NCBI GenBank assembly: GCA_016870855.1
Contig: VGAF01000015.1
Location: 1-20,211 of the forward strand
Source of the DNA: Actinomycetota bacterium
GTDB taxonomy: Bacteria > Actinomycetota > Actinomycetes > Nanopelagicales > Nanopelagicaceae
Direction: 5' to 3'
DNA: 20,211 nucleotides
The notes under the pieces were generated by a model that was given only the letters and a program-made list of their open reading frames with translations, did no database searches and was not told the DNA's origin. The stretch's first letter is position 1; every line of letters begins with the position of its first letter. The translations under genes were made by a program, and so were the position numbers. Below, in pieces: positions 1 to 7,366 of this stretch.

Positions 1-365
1 CGCCACCAGTTGGTCCAGCGCTCGGTCAGCATGGTGTCAACATCATGGACTTCGTCAAGCAGTACAACGCTGCGACTGAGAAGCAAAAGGGCGAGATCAT
101 CCCGGTTGAAATTACCGTTTTCGAAGATCGCTCATTCACATTCATCACAAAGACTCCGCCAGCATCTCGCTTGCTACTTAAGGCAGCAGGACTTGAGAAG
201 GGCTCATCAGTTCCTCATAAGGACAAAGTTGGATCAGTCACCTGGAAGCAGTGCGAGGACATCGCAACCTTGAAGAAGGATGATTTGAACGCCAATGATG
301 TAAAGGCGGGCGCAAAGATTATTGCTGGAACTGCACGTTCGATGGGAATCGTCGTAAAGGACTAG
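1..365 (+). CDS. rplK: 50S ribosomal protein L11 (uL11), 5' end cut by window
   Basis: L11 binds the GTPase-associated region of 23S rRNA and helps form the factor-binding stalk base. The reading frame is open from base 3, before the first ATG at 45, and reads PPVGPALGQHGVNIMDF, the conserved N-terminal Pro-rich and GQHGVNI region of L11. The first visible ATG is therefore internal, and roughly the first 20 residues lie outside the window. The C-terminal rRNA-binding domain is complete (FTFITKTPPAS, then the AGxxKP-like region and GTARSMGI near the end). The stop is TAG at 363-365. It is followed after 101 bases by rplA, the usual L11-L1 order. Family identity is clear. Confidence 0.97.
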   Translation, partial: PPVGPALGQHGVNIMDFVKQYNAATEKQKGEIIPVEITVFEDRSFTFITKTPPASRLLLKAAGLEKGSSVPHKDKVGSVTWKQCEDIATLKKDDLNANDVKAGAKIIAGTARSMGIVVKD

Positions 366-395
366 TAATAAAGAAAAACTAAATAAAAGAAAGAA

Positions 396-435
396 ATATG
401 TGGGAGGACCGCGCTGGTCCGTTAACACCACAACT
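396..435 (+). promoter_or_regulatory. Putative L1 autoregulatory site (L1-stalk mimic) before rplA
   Basis: The rplK-rplA gap contains GTGGGAGGACC (400-410), a five-base loop, GGTCC (416-420) and GTTAACACCAC (421-431). GGACC pairs perfectly with GGTCC, and outer GTGG (400-403) pairs with CCAC (428-431), leaving an asymmetric GA / GTTAACA internal loop. The bacterial 23S L1 stalk carries the same parts, GGUGGGAG facing AAAUACCACC, so L1 could bind this mRNA and repress its own gene. In E. coli the L1 site lies before rplK; here it precedes rplA alone. The structure is visible; the regulatory role is inferred. Confidence 0.7.
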
Positions 436-466
436 TCAATAGCTCCACTAACAGAAAGAAGAAGAA

Positions 467-1177
467 ATGAAGCGCAGTAAGAAGTACACGGCCGCCGCGG
501 CGAAGGTCGAAGAGGGCAAGCTATACATGCCACTTTCCGCGATGAAGGTCGTTAAAGAAACAAACGTAACTAAGTACGACGCATCCGTTGAAGTTTCAAT
601 GGTGCTCGGTGTTGATCCGAAGAAGGCTGATCAAGCCGTTCGATCCACCGTTAACTTGCCACATGGAACTGGTAAGACCGCACGCGTACTTGTATTTGCA
701 ACCGGACCACGCGCTGATGAAGCACGTGCTGCTGGCGCCGATATTGTCGGTGGCGATGAGTTAATTGAAGAGGTAAATGGCGGTCGTCTTGATTACGACG
801 CTGTTGTCTCAACTCCAGAATTGATGGGTAAGGTCGGTCGTCTTGGAAAGGTGCTCGGTCCACGTGGCTTGATGCCAAACCCAAAGACCGGAACCGTGAC
901 CACAGATGTGGCTAAGGCTGTTACCGATATCAAGGGCGGAAAGATCGAATTCCGTATCGATAAGGATTGCAACCTTCACTTCCTAATTGGAAAGGCATCA
1001 TTTAGCGCTGAGCAGCTTGCAGATAACTACGCGGCTGCGGTTGATGAAATCATGCGTGTGAAGCCAGGATCATCAAAGGGTCGCTATATCCGCAAGGCTG
1101 TAGTTTCCACAACGATGGGCCCAGGCGTTGCGCTTGATACCAACTATGCACGCGAGGGCGCTGCACCGATTCAATAA
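467..1177 (+). CDS. rplA: 50S ribosomal protein L1 (uL1)
   Basis: L1 binds 23S rRNA helices 76-78, forms the mobile L1 stalk that helps eject deacylated tRNA, and often represses its own mRNA. The 236-residue protein is full length for bacterial L1. The family signature is present: KVGRLGKVLGPRGLMPNPKTGTVT, followed by the KGGKIEFRIDKDCNLHFLIGK strand pair and the C-terminal RYIRKAVVSTTMGPGV segment. The ATG at 467 follows a purine-rich AGAAAGAAGAAG tract, a weak ribosome-binding site, and lies 31 bases after the proposed L1-binding hairpin. A strong terminator follows, so rplK-rplA forms a unit separate from rplJ-rplL. Confidence 0.98.
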   Translation: MKRSKKYTAAAAKVEEGKLYMPLSAMKVVKETNVTKYDASVEVSMVLGVDPKKADQAVRSTVNLPHGTGKTARVLVFATGPRADEARAAGADIVGGDELIEEVNGGRLDYDAVVSTPELMGKVGRLGKVLGPRGLMPNPKTGTVTTDVAKAVTDIKGGKIEFRIDKDCNLHFLIGKASFSAEQLADNYAAAVDEIMRVKPGSSKGRYIRKAVVSTTMGPGVALDTNYAREGAAPIQ

Positions 1178-1205
1178 TTTAGTTCAATCTTTGAATTAGA
1201 GAGGA

Positions 1206-1245
1206 AAACCCCGTCACTTTCGGTGGCGGGGTTTCTTTATTTTTT
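1206..1245 (+). terminator. Rho-independent terminator after rplA
   Basis: AAACCCCGTCAC (1206-1217) pairs with GTGGCGGGGTTT (1223-1234) across a five-base loop, with one G-T wobble, and a T-rich tail follows to 1245. This is a strong intrinsic terminator closing the rplK-rplA operon. Confidence 0.92.
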
Positions 1246-1253
1246 AAGTCGAG

Positions 1254-1259
1254 TAGTTT
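1254..1259 (+). promoter_or_regulatory. Possible -10 box of a leaderless promoter
   Basis: TAGTTT fits the TANNNT pattern and ends seven bases before the ATG at 1267. There is no Shine-Dalgarno sequence before that ATG. Together these suggest a transcript starting at the start codon, which is common in actinobacteria. No convincing -35 is visible, since that position falls in the preceding terminator's T tract. Confidence 0.35.
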
Positions 1260-1266
1260 TAGCCCT

Positions 1267-2391
1267 ATGAAACGTCTCGGAGCACTCCTTGCAACAGCAA
1301 CCCTTCTAGTCATACTTCTTCCGCTACAACAAGCAAGCGCAACTGAATGGTCAATGACTGAAGATCGCGGACTGCAGATGAAGATGGGCATGAATGGAGT
1401 CTCGCCACATGTTGAACGGCTCAATGGCGTTGATCGAGTTTGGAGATCAGATGGCCCCACGGGAACTGTCGCAAGTGATTGCAACGATGAAGGCGTCTGT
1501 ACCAATGTTCCGCTAACCGGTCGTCTTGGTAATGATTTCACTGTAGTTACTTTTCCAAATGGCACAAAGCGCGCATATTTCAAGGAAGTAGAAGGTGCTA
1601 ACCAACAGGTCTATTCGGCTCCTTGTAATGATGCTGGTTGCACAAGCATCGGAGTCAAGACTGCAACGACCACAGATATGAGAGTTCCATCAACTACTAA
1701 AGCTTGGGGTGTTCCAGATGCCGTACTTCTTCCCGATGGAAGAGTTCGTATCTACATAGTTGAGAGCCCAGTAGTTGGAAAGTGCTTAGAGAAAATCGCT
1801 TCTTACATTTCAACTGATGGAATTTCATTTACAAAAGAGCCAGGTTGGCGCTTTGAGAATGGTTATGTAGATACCGAGATTCTGCGCGCGAAAGAGAATG
1901 ACTACGTGATGATCATGGCAGATATCGCCTGCACGCCTTCTAATCGTCAGATGCTATTCGTGAGTACTTCAAAAGATGGCTTGAGTTGGACTACGCCATT
2001 AATGCTCACTGGTCCAGGTGTTGAAGGGTTAGATCCAACTGGTTATGAAGTTTCACCAAATGTTTGGCGGATCTATTACTCCCAAGGCAGACCAGGAAAT
2101 ACTTTTGTTGTGACTCGTGGCGTACTTCGTTTTACGCCTGCGCCAGTTGTCGTAGCTACTCCAACACCTACGCCAACGCCAACGCCCACTCCAACACCTA
2201 CACCTACGCCAACTCCTGTTGTAACTCCAACGCCAACTCCTGTTGCTACGCAATCTGTTGCTCCAACCCCAACAGTTATTGCACCCGTGCCAGTAGCGAA
2301 GAAGATCACGATTACTTGCGTTAAGGGCAAGGCCACTAAGAAAGTGAGCGGAGTAAATCCAAAGTGCCCGAAAGGCTACAAAAAGAAGTAG
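1267..2391 (+). CDS. Secreted beta-propeller-like protein with Pro-Thr linker and Cys/Lys-rich C-terminus
   Basis: No specific function is recognised. The 374-residue product starts with a signal peptide (MKRLG, then a hydrophobic stretch to about residue 20, likely cleavage after ASA at 25). Residues 26-290 hold repeated short motifs: two CND(E)xGxCT units (C72/C78, C120/C125) and two SxDGxxF/W motifs (near 182 and 235), which resemble blades of sialidase/GH43-like beta-propellers. Residues 298-325 are Pro-Thr dipeptides, a wall-spanning or glycosylated linker. The last 30 residues, with C351, C367, VNPKCP and a YKKK end, form a separate module. No LPXTG motif or terminal membrane helix is present. 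It sits alone between the rplA terminator and the rplJ promoter. Export is well supported; the fold is tentative. Confidence 0.8.
   Translation: MKRLGALLATATLLVILLPLQQASATEWSMTEDRGLQMKMGMNGVSPHVERLNGVDRVWRSDGPTGTVASDCNDEGVCTNVPLTGRLGNDFTVVTFPNGTKRAYFKEVEGANQQVYSAPCNDAGCTSIGVKTATTTDMRVPSTTKAWGVPDAVLLPDGRVRIYIVESPVVGKCLEKIASYISTDGISFTKEPGWRFENGYVDTEILRAKENDYVMIMADIACTPSNRQMLFVSTSKDGLSWTTPLMLTGPGVEGLDPTGYEVSPNVWRIYYSQGRPGNTFVVTRGVLRFTPAPVVVATPTPTPTPTPTPTPTPTPTPVVTPTPTPVATQSVAPTPTVIAPVPVAKKITITCVKGKATKKVSGVNPKCPKGYKKK
2158..2241 (+). repeat. Pro-Thr codon repeat in the secreted protein
   Basis: Alternating ACN and CCN codons encode ten consecutive Thr-Pro pairs (residues 298-317), then Val-Val and three more pairs (320-325). 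The third codon positions vary (CCAACACCTACGCCAACG and similar), so this is a degenerate repeat rather than a pure microsatellite. Length variation between strains is plausible. Confidence 0.85.
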
Positions 2392-2405
2392 TCCCAAGCG
2401 TGATT

Positions 2406-2435
2406 TTGACCCTTAGGGCCAACCTCACCTAATAT
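2406..2435 (+). promoter_or_regulatory. rplJ-rplL promoter
   Basis: TTGACC (2406-2411) and TAATAT (2430-2435) are separated by 18 bases and closely match the housekeeping sigma-factor consensus. Transcription would start near 2442, just before the L10-type leader. The promoter also shows that rplJL does not depend on readthrough from rplA. Confidence 0.8.
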
Positions 2436-2449
2436 CTGCCACCTCACCA

Positions 2450-2600
2450 GAGACTGCTGGTCTCGGTTCAAGATGGTCCGCCAGATTGAATCGAAATAAA
2501 TGTCGAAAGACAGCCCGCATAGGTTCGAGCGGTTACCCCGCGCGTTTCTATGCGTCGGGGTTTTTCTCATTTATAAGCGGATTTGGGGATCAACAGAAAG
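2450..2600 (+). promoter_or_regulatory. L10-type ribosomal leader of rplJ
   Basis: The roughly 160-base untranslated region carries GAGACTGCTGGTCTC near its 5' end and GACAGCCCGCATAGG at 2510-2524, which I recognise from L10 leaders of actinobacteria. These bind the L10/(L7/L12) complex and repress rplJ-rplL when the stalk proteins are in excess. A terminator-like hairpin lies inside it. The match is from memory of the family; a covariance-model search would confirm it. Confidence 0.75.
2535..2566 (+). terminator. Attenuator hairpin in the rplJ leader
   Basis: ACCCCG (2535-2540) pairs with CGGGGT (2556-2561). CGC (2541-2543) pairs with GCG (2552-2554) if T2555 is bulged. TTTTTC follows directly. 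The intrinsic-terminator shape sits after the promoter and before the gene, so it should act as an attenuator governed by the L10-binding element. Confidence 0.75.
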
Positions 2601-2608
2601 GAAGCCAG

Positions 2609-3250
2609 ATGGCTCGCCCTGATAAGGCAGCAGCGGTTGCTGAGCTCGTTGAAGATTTCAAAGGAGCAGATGCAACAGTTGTTACCGAGTATCGCGGACT
2701 AACAGTCCAAGCGATCAAAGAGCTACGCCGTTCACTTGGCATTGAAACCAAGTACAAAGTAGCTAAGAACACGCTTATCAAGATCGCCGCAAAAGAAGCG
2801 GGCGTAAGTGTTGATGAGTCTCTTCTTGCCGGTCCTTCTGCAATCGCTTTCGTTAAGGGCGATCCAGTAACCGCAGCGAAGAGTTTGAAGAACTTCCAGA
2901 AAGAGAATCCACTTCTTGTTATCAAGGGCGGAATCTTTGAAGGCAAGACAGTAACCACAGCTGAAATCATGAAGCTCGCCGATCTTGAATCGCGCGAAGT
3001 TCTCTTGGCCAAGCTTGCTGGTGCTATGAAGGCATCAATGGCAAAAGCAGCACGCGCATTTGATGCTCTTCGTATCAAGAGAGAAGCAGAAGCCGGTGCA
3101 CCTGCTGCGCCTGCCCAAGCTGCCCCCGCTGCAGAAGCAGCACCTGAAGTTGTAGCCGAAGCAGCGCCAGCTGCTGAAGTAACAGCGGAAGAAACTTCTG
3201 CAGAACCAGCGCAAGCTGAAGTAACTCCAGAAACACAAGAGAACGCATAG
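2609..3250 (+). CDS. rplJ: 50S ribosomal protein L10 (uL10)
   Basis: L10 anchors the L7/L12 dimers to the ribosome and, with them, represses its own mRNA. The start is ATG 2609, preceded by AAAGGA at 2597-2602 with six bases of spacing; the frame stays open upstream to 2486, but that part is the leader. The 213-residue protein begins MARPDKAAAV and contains the rRNA-binding VVTEYRGLTVQAIKELR region and the KVAKNTLIKIA motif. The helix carrying L7/L12 follows at about residues 135-157. Residues 161-213 form an Ala/Pro/Glu-rich tail that makes the protein about 40 residues longer than typical L10. rplL follows 29 bases downstream. Confidence 0.97.
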   Translation: MARPDKAAAVAELVEDFKGADATVVTEYRGLTVQAIKELRRSLGIETKYKVAKNTLIKIAAKEAGVSVDESLLAGPSAIAFVKGDPVTAAKSLKNFQKENPLLVIKGGIFEGKTVTTAEIMKLADLESREVLLAKLAGAMKASMAKAARAFDALRIKREAEAGAPAAPAQAAPAAEAAPEVVAEAAPAAEVTAEETSAEPAQAEVTPETQENA

Positions 3251-3279
3251 TTCAAAGCGCAGAGAAAAGGAATAAAGAA

Positions 3280-3666
3280 ATGGCAAAACTAAGCACTGAT
3301 GACCTATTGGGTCAGTTCAAAGAGATGTCTCTCGTTGAGCTTTCAGATTTCGTAAAGGCTTTTGAAGAGGCATTTGATGTAACAGCGGCTGCTCCAGTAG
3401 CAGTAATGGCTGCAGGTGGAGCTGCTGGTGGCGGAGAAGCTGCTGCTGCGCAAGATGAATTCACCGTCATCATTGAGGATGCAGGCTCACAGAAGATCGC
3501 CGTTATTAAGGAAGTACGTGCGCTCAACTCAAGCCTTGGCCTCAAGGAGGCAAAGGACCTCGTCGATGCAACTCCAGCAACTGTGCTTGAGAAGGCTGAC
3601 AAGGCAACAGCGGACAAGGCGAAGGCAGCTCTCGAAGCAGCTGGCGCAAAGGTCTCCGTTAAGTAG
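3280..3666 (+). CDS. rplL: 50S ribosomal protein L7/L12 (bL12)
   Basis: L7/L12 forms the flexible stalk that recruits and stimulates EF-Tu, EF-G and other GTPase factors. The 128-residue protein has the N-terminal dimerisation domain (LSTDDLLGQFKEMSLVELSDFVKAFE), an Ala/Gly-rich hinge at about residues 36-58, and the C-terminal factor-binding domain (EFTVIIEDAGSQKIAVIKEVR, then LGLKEAKDLVDATPATV). Length and order are standard. AAAGGA at 3266-3271 lies eight bases before the ATG. A GC-rich hairpin lies 18 bases after the stop. Confidence 0.98.
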   Translation: MAKLSTDDLLGQFKEMSLVELSDFVKAFEEAFDVTAAAPVAVMAAGGAAGGGEAAAAQDEFTVIIEDAGSQKIAVIKEVRALNSSLGLKEAKDLVDATPATVLEKADKATADKAKAALEAAGAKVSVK

Positions 3667-3684
3667 TAGATCCGTCATACGCGG

Positions 3685-3709
3685 GGCCCCCCTTATACGG
3701 GGGGCCTTT
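3685..3709 (+). terminator. Hairpin (partial terminator) between rplL and rpoB
   Basis: GGCCCCCC (3685-3692) and GGGGGGCC (3699-3706) form a perfect 8-bp stem with the loop TTATAC. Only three T residues follow, so termination is probably incomplete. Known rplL-rpoB junctions hold an attenuator that lowers rpoBC expression relative to rplJL, which fits this position. Confidence 0.75.
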
Positions 3710-3723
3710 CGTGTACCCCTGAT

Positions 3724-3753
3724 TAGACATCGGCGTGTCGCGGGGGTTATGCT
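3724..3753 (+). promoter_or_regulatory. rpoBC promoter
   Basis: TAGACA (3724-3729) and TATGCT (3748-3753) are separated by 18 bases and sit just after the rplL hairpin. The spacer contains CGGCGTGTCGCGGGGG; the 11-mer TCGGCGTGTCG (3730-3740) recurs at 17283-17293 before rpsL. This would give rpoBC its own start point near 3760. Confidence 0.65.
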
Positions 3754-3887
3754 CTCCCTTCGCACAAATTCCTAGGTACAGGCATATAGCGGCCGTGGCC
3801 TTTCGTTTGCTGTGCGTATTAAGTAAAGACAAACTGAAAACAGAGTCCGAAAAACATAAGTAGTGACGAACTTTGGAAGGACAGAAC
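3754..3887 (+). other. rpoB 5' untranslated region
   Basis: About 130 bases lie between the promoter and the TTG start. CGCACA (3761-3766) can pair with TGTGCG (3811-3816) around a 44-base loop. The second half is A-rich and probably unstructured. I recognise no known leader family here. Confidence 0.4.
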
Positions 3888-6800
3888 TTGGCCGCGAAAC
3901 AGAAATCAACTGCACCTGCTCGAATTTCTTTCGCCAAGATCCGCGAACCACAAGAAGTACCAAATCTATTAGCTCTCCAAATTGAGAGTTTTGATTGGCT
4001 GCTCGGAAACGAAGCATGGCGCGCGCGAATTGGTAAGAATGAAAGACCAGACCGTGGAGAAATCCCAAAGCAATCTGGTTTAGAGGAAATCTTCGAAGAG
4101 ATCTCACCAATCGAAGACTTCCAAGGATCGATGTCGCTCTCATTCCGCGACCATCGCTTCGAACCACCTAAGTACACAATCGCTGAGTGCAAAGAGCGCG
4201 ATATCACTTACGCAGCTCCACTCTTCGTGACCGCAGAATTCACAAACAATGTAACTGGTGAAATCAAGTCCCAGACCGTATTCATGGGCGATTTCCCATT
4301 GATGACTCCGCGCGGAACTTTCGTAATTAATGGAACCGAGCGCGTTGTTGTTTCACAACTTGTCCGTTCTCCTGGCGCTTACTTCGAACGCACTGTTGAG
4401 AAGACAGTCGATAAGGATATTTTCTCATCAAAGATCATCCCAAGCCGTGGTGCATGGCTTGAGTTTGAGATTGATAAGAAAGATTTCGTTGCAGTACGTA
4501 TTGATCGTAAGCGTAAGCAATCCGTAACCGTCTTCTTGAAGGCGCTTGGTTGGACTAACGACCAAATCCTCGAAGAGTTCGGCGAATACGATTCAATGAA
4601 AGATACGCTCGCTAAGGACACCGTCACAACCCAAGATGAAGCGTTACTAGATATTTACCGCAAGATGCGTCCAGGAGAGCCCCCAACAAAGGAAGCCGCC
4701 CAAAACCTCATCGAAAACCTCTATTTCAATCCAAAGCGCTATGACTTGGCCAAGGTCGGACGCTTTAAATTGAATAAGAAACTCGGTATCGAACTAGAGC
4801 TTGGTAAGAATCTTCTTGCCATCGATGACATCGTCGGAACGATTCGCTACCTCGTCGCGCTACATAAGGGCGAGACGCTTATCGATCTAGGTAAGCAAGT
4901 CCGCGTTGAGATCGACGATATCGATCACTTTGGAAATCGTCGCCTCCGTACCGTCGGCGAGTTGATCCAGAATCAAGTTCGCGTCGGTCTATCTCGTATG
5001 GAGCGCGTTGTTCGTGAGCGTATGACCACTCAAGATGTTGAGGCGATTACTCCACAAACTCTTATCAACATCCGTCCAATTACTGCGGCGATCAAAGAGT
5101 TCTTCGGAACCTCCCAGCTCTCCCAGTTCATGGATCAAACAAATCCAATTTCCGGTCTAACACATAAGCGTCGTCTCTCAGCGCTTGGGCCTGGTGGTCT
5201 CTCACGAGATCGCGCAGGTTTCGAAGTTCGCGATGTGCATCCATCTCACTATGGACGTATGTGTCCGATCGAAACCCCAGAAGGTCCGAACATCGGACTT
5301 ATTGGTTCGCTTGCAACATATGCGCGAATCACACCATTTGGTTTCGTTGAGACTCCATATCGCAAAGTTGTAAATGGAAAAGTAACTGACCAAGTCGATT
5401 ACCTAACCGCTGATGAGGAAGATGAGCACATCATCGCCCAGGCAAATGCTCCGCTTACCGATGACAACCGTTTCGCAGAACCACGCGTTCTCGTTCGTCG
5501 TCGTGGTGGCGAAGTTGAGAACATCCCAGCTGAAGAAGTTGATTACATGGATGTCTCGCCACGTCAGATGGTTTCCGTTGCTACCGCGATGATTCCATTC
5601 CTTGAGCACGATGATGCAAACCGCGCACTTATGGGTGCAAACATGATGCGTCAGGCCGTGCCGCTACTTCGCGCCGAGTCGCCATTCGTCGGAACCGGTA
5701 TGGAATACCGCGCTGCCGTTGATGCTGGCGATGTAGTCACCGCAGTCCGCGGTGGCGTAGTCAGCGAAGTTGCTTCCGATCGCGTAGTAATCAAGACCGA
5801 TGATGGTGAAGTAGATACTTATGACGAGACCGTAATCCAGAAGTTCATCCGCTCTAACCAGGGCACTTCACGGAATATGCGCGTTCTTGTAAGTGAGGGC
5901 GAGAAGATTGCCGCTGGCCAAGTCATCGTTGACGGTCCATCTACTCAAAATGGTGAGATGGCGCTCGGCAAAAACCTTTTGGTCGCATTCATGTCATGGG
6001 AAGGCCACAACTACGAGGATGCGATCATCCTCTCCCAGCGCCTTGTTCAAGATGATGTTCTTACTTCTATTCATATTGAAGAGTATGAAGTTGATGCTCG
6101 TGATACCAAGCTTGGCGCTGAAGAAATAACGCGCGATATCCCGAATGTCTCCGAGGAAGTTCTCGCAGATCTCGATGAGCGCGGCATCATCCGTATTGGC
6201 GCTGATGTTGTTCCCGGCGATATCTTGGTTGGAAAGGTAACTCCAAAGGGAGAAACCGAACTAACTCCAGAAGAGCGTTTGCTCCGTGCAATTTTCGGTG
6301 AGAAGGCGCGCGAAGTTCGCGACACTTCACTAAAGATTCCGCATGGTGAAGGTGGAAAGGTGATCGGCGTAAAGATCTTTGATCTTGAAGATGGTTACGA
6401 CCTACCTGCTGGCGTAAACCAAGTTGTTCGCGTTTACGTCGCCCAGAAGCGAAAGATCCAAGATGGTGACAAGCTCGCTGGTCGCCATGGAAATAAAGGT
6501 GTTATCGCAAAGATCCTTCCAGTCGAAGATATGCCATTCCTCGAAGATGGAACCGCAGTCGATGTTGTTCTAAATCCACTCGGCGTTCCTGGTCGTATGA
6601 ATGTCGGACAGGTTCTTGAAACTCACTTAGGTTGGGTTGCAAAGAGTGGTTGGCAGGTCGAGAAAACCAATGAGAAGTGGAGCGAGCGCCTTTCAAATAT
6701 CGGCGCGCTTTCCTCATCATCTGGAACTCGCGTGGCTACCCCAGTCTTTGATGGCGCGCTAGAAGATGAAATTCATGGTCTTCTTGAGTCAACGCTTCCA

Positions 6801-7349
6801 AATGCTGATGGACAGCGTCTTGTAAGTAAGGATGGAAAAGCGAAGCTATTTGATGGTCGCACCGGCCAGCCTTATCCAGAAGAGATCACCGTTGGTTACA
6901 TGTATATCTTGAAGCTGCACCACTTGGTCGACGACAAGATCCATGCACGTTCAACTGGTCCTTACTCAATGATCACCCAGCAACCACTCGGTGGAAAGGC
7001 CCAATTCGGTGGCCAGCGCTTTGGTGAGATGGAAGTTTGGGCGCTTGAAGCTTATGGCGCTGCATACACGCTCCAAGAGTTGCTGACTATTAAGTCAGAT
7101 GACGTTCTTGGTCGCGTAAAGGTTTACGAAGCAATCGTAAAGGGCGAGAACATCCCAGAACCAGGAATCCCTGAATCATTCAAGGTTCTTGTTAAGGAAA
7201 TGCAATCACTCTGTCTCAATGTCGAAGTGCTTTCATCCGAAGGCGTCGCTATCGAGTTGCGCGATACTGATGAAGAAGTATTCAAAACGGCCGAAGAGTT
7301 AGGTATCAACTTGTCACGAGTTGAGCCAAGCTCAGTAGAAGAAGTGTGA
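3888..7349 (+). CDS. rpoB: DNA-directed RNA polymerase subunit beta
   Basis: The beta subunit forms one pincer and much of the active centre of RNA polymerase. I place the start at TTG 3888, six bases after GGAAGGA (3875-3881). That gives an N-terminus Met-Ala-Ala-Lys like actinobacterial RpoB proteins, and the in-frame TTG at 3873 overlaps this ribosome-binding site. The protein is 1153 residues. The rifampicin pocket (FFGTSQLSQFMDQTNP from 405, THKRRLSALGPGG from 425) has D416, H426 and S431, equivalent to E. coli D516, H526 and S531, so it looks drug-sensitive. Other landmarks are CPIETPEGPNIGLIGSL, GHNYEDAI, GRHGNKGV and the C-terminal GEMEVWALEAYGA. rpoC begins 17 bases downstream. Confidence 0.98.
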   Translation: MAAKQKSTAPARISFAKIREPQEVPNLLALQIESFDWLLGNEAWRARIGKNERPDRGEIPKQSGLEEIFEEISPIEDFQGSMSLSFRDHRFEPPKYTIAECKERDITYAAPLFVTAEFTNNVTGEIKSQTVFMGDFPLMTPRGTFVINGTERVVVSQLVRSPGAYFERTVEKTVDKDIFSSKIIPSRGAWLEFEIDKKDFVAVRIDRKRKQSVTVFLKALGWTNDQILEEFGEYDSMKDTLAKDTVTTQDEALLDIYRKMRPGEPPTKEAAQNLIENLYFNPKRYDLAKVGRFKLNKKLGIELELGKNLLAIDDIVGTIRYLVALHKGETLIDLGKQVRVEIDDIDHFGNRRLRTVGELIQNQVRVGLSRMERVVRERMTTQDVEAITPQTLINIRPITAAIKEFFGTSQLSQFMDQTNPISGLTHKRRLSALGPGGLSRDRAGFEVRDVHPSHYGRMCPIETPEGPNIGLIGSLATYARITPFGFVETPYRKVVNGKVTDQVDYLTADEEDEHIIAQANAPLTDDNRFAEPRVLVRRRGGEVENIPAEEVDYMDVSPRQMVSVATAMIPFLEHDDANRALMGANMMRQAVPLLRAESPFVGTGMEYRAAVDAGDVVTAVRGGVVSEVASDRVVIKTDDGEVDTYDETVIQKFIRSNQGTSRNMRVLVSEGEKIAAGQVIVDGPSTQNGEMALGKNLLVAFMSWEGHNYEDAIILSQRLVQDDVLTSIHIEEYEVDARDTKLGAEEITRDIPNVSEEVLADLDERGIIRIGADVVPGDILVGKVTPKGETELTPEERLLRAIFGEKAREVRDTSLKIPHGEGGKVIGVKIFDLEDGYDLPAGVNQVVRVYVAQKRKIQDGDKLAGRHGNKGVIAKILPVEDMPFLEDGTAVDVVLNPLGVPGRMNVGQVLETHLGWVAKSGWQVEKTNEKWSERLSNIGALSSSSGTRVATPVFDGALEDEIHGLLESTLPNADGQRLVSKDGKAKLFDGRTGQPYPEEITVGYMYILKLHHLVDDKIHARSTGPYSMITQQPLGGKAQFGGQRFGEMEVWALEAYGAAYTLQELLTIKSDDVLGRVKVYEAIVKGENIPEPGIPESFKVLVKEMQSLCLNVEVLSSEGVAIELRDTDEEVFKTAEELGINLSRVEPSSVEEV

Positions 7350-7366
7350 CAGGGGGAGAATAGACA

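Noticed and set aside
2076..2336. Minus-strand open frame reading Gly-Val repeats
   Set aside because: It is the antisense image of the Pro-Thr codon repeat, with no start context of its own.
2486..2608. 41-codon in-frame extension of rplJ
   Set aside because: This stretch contains the leader and attenuator hairpin. ATG 2609 has a good ribosome-binding site and gives the standard L10 N-terminus.
2590..3255. 221-codon minus-strand frame opposite rplJ
   Set aside because: Ala/Ser-rich antisense shadow of rplJ without recognisable motifs.
5100..5190. Rifampicin-resistance substitutions in RpoB
   Set aside because: The three main positions (D416, H426, S431) are wild type. T418 differs from the E. 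coli Asn but is probably lineage-normal.
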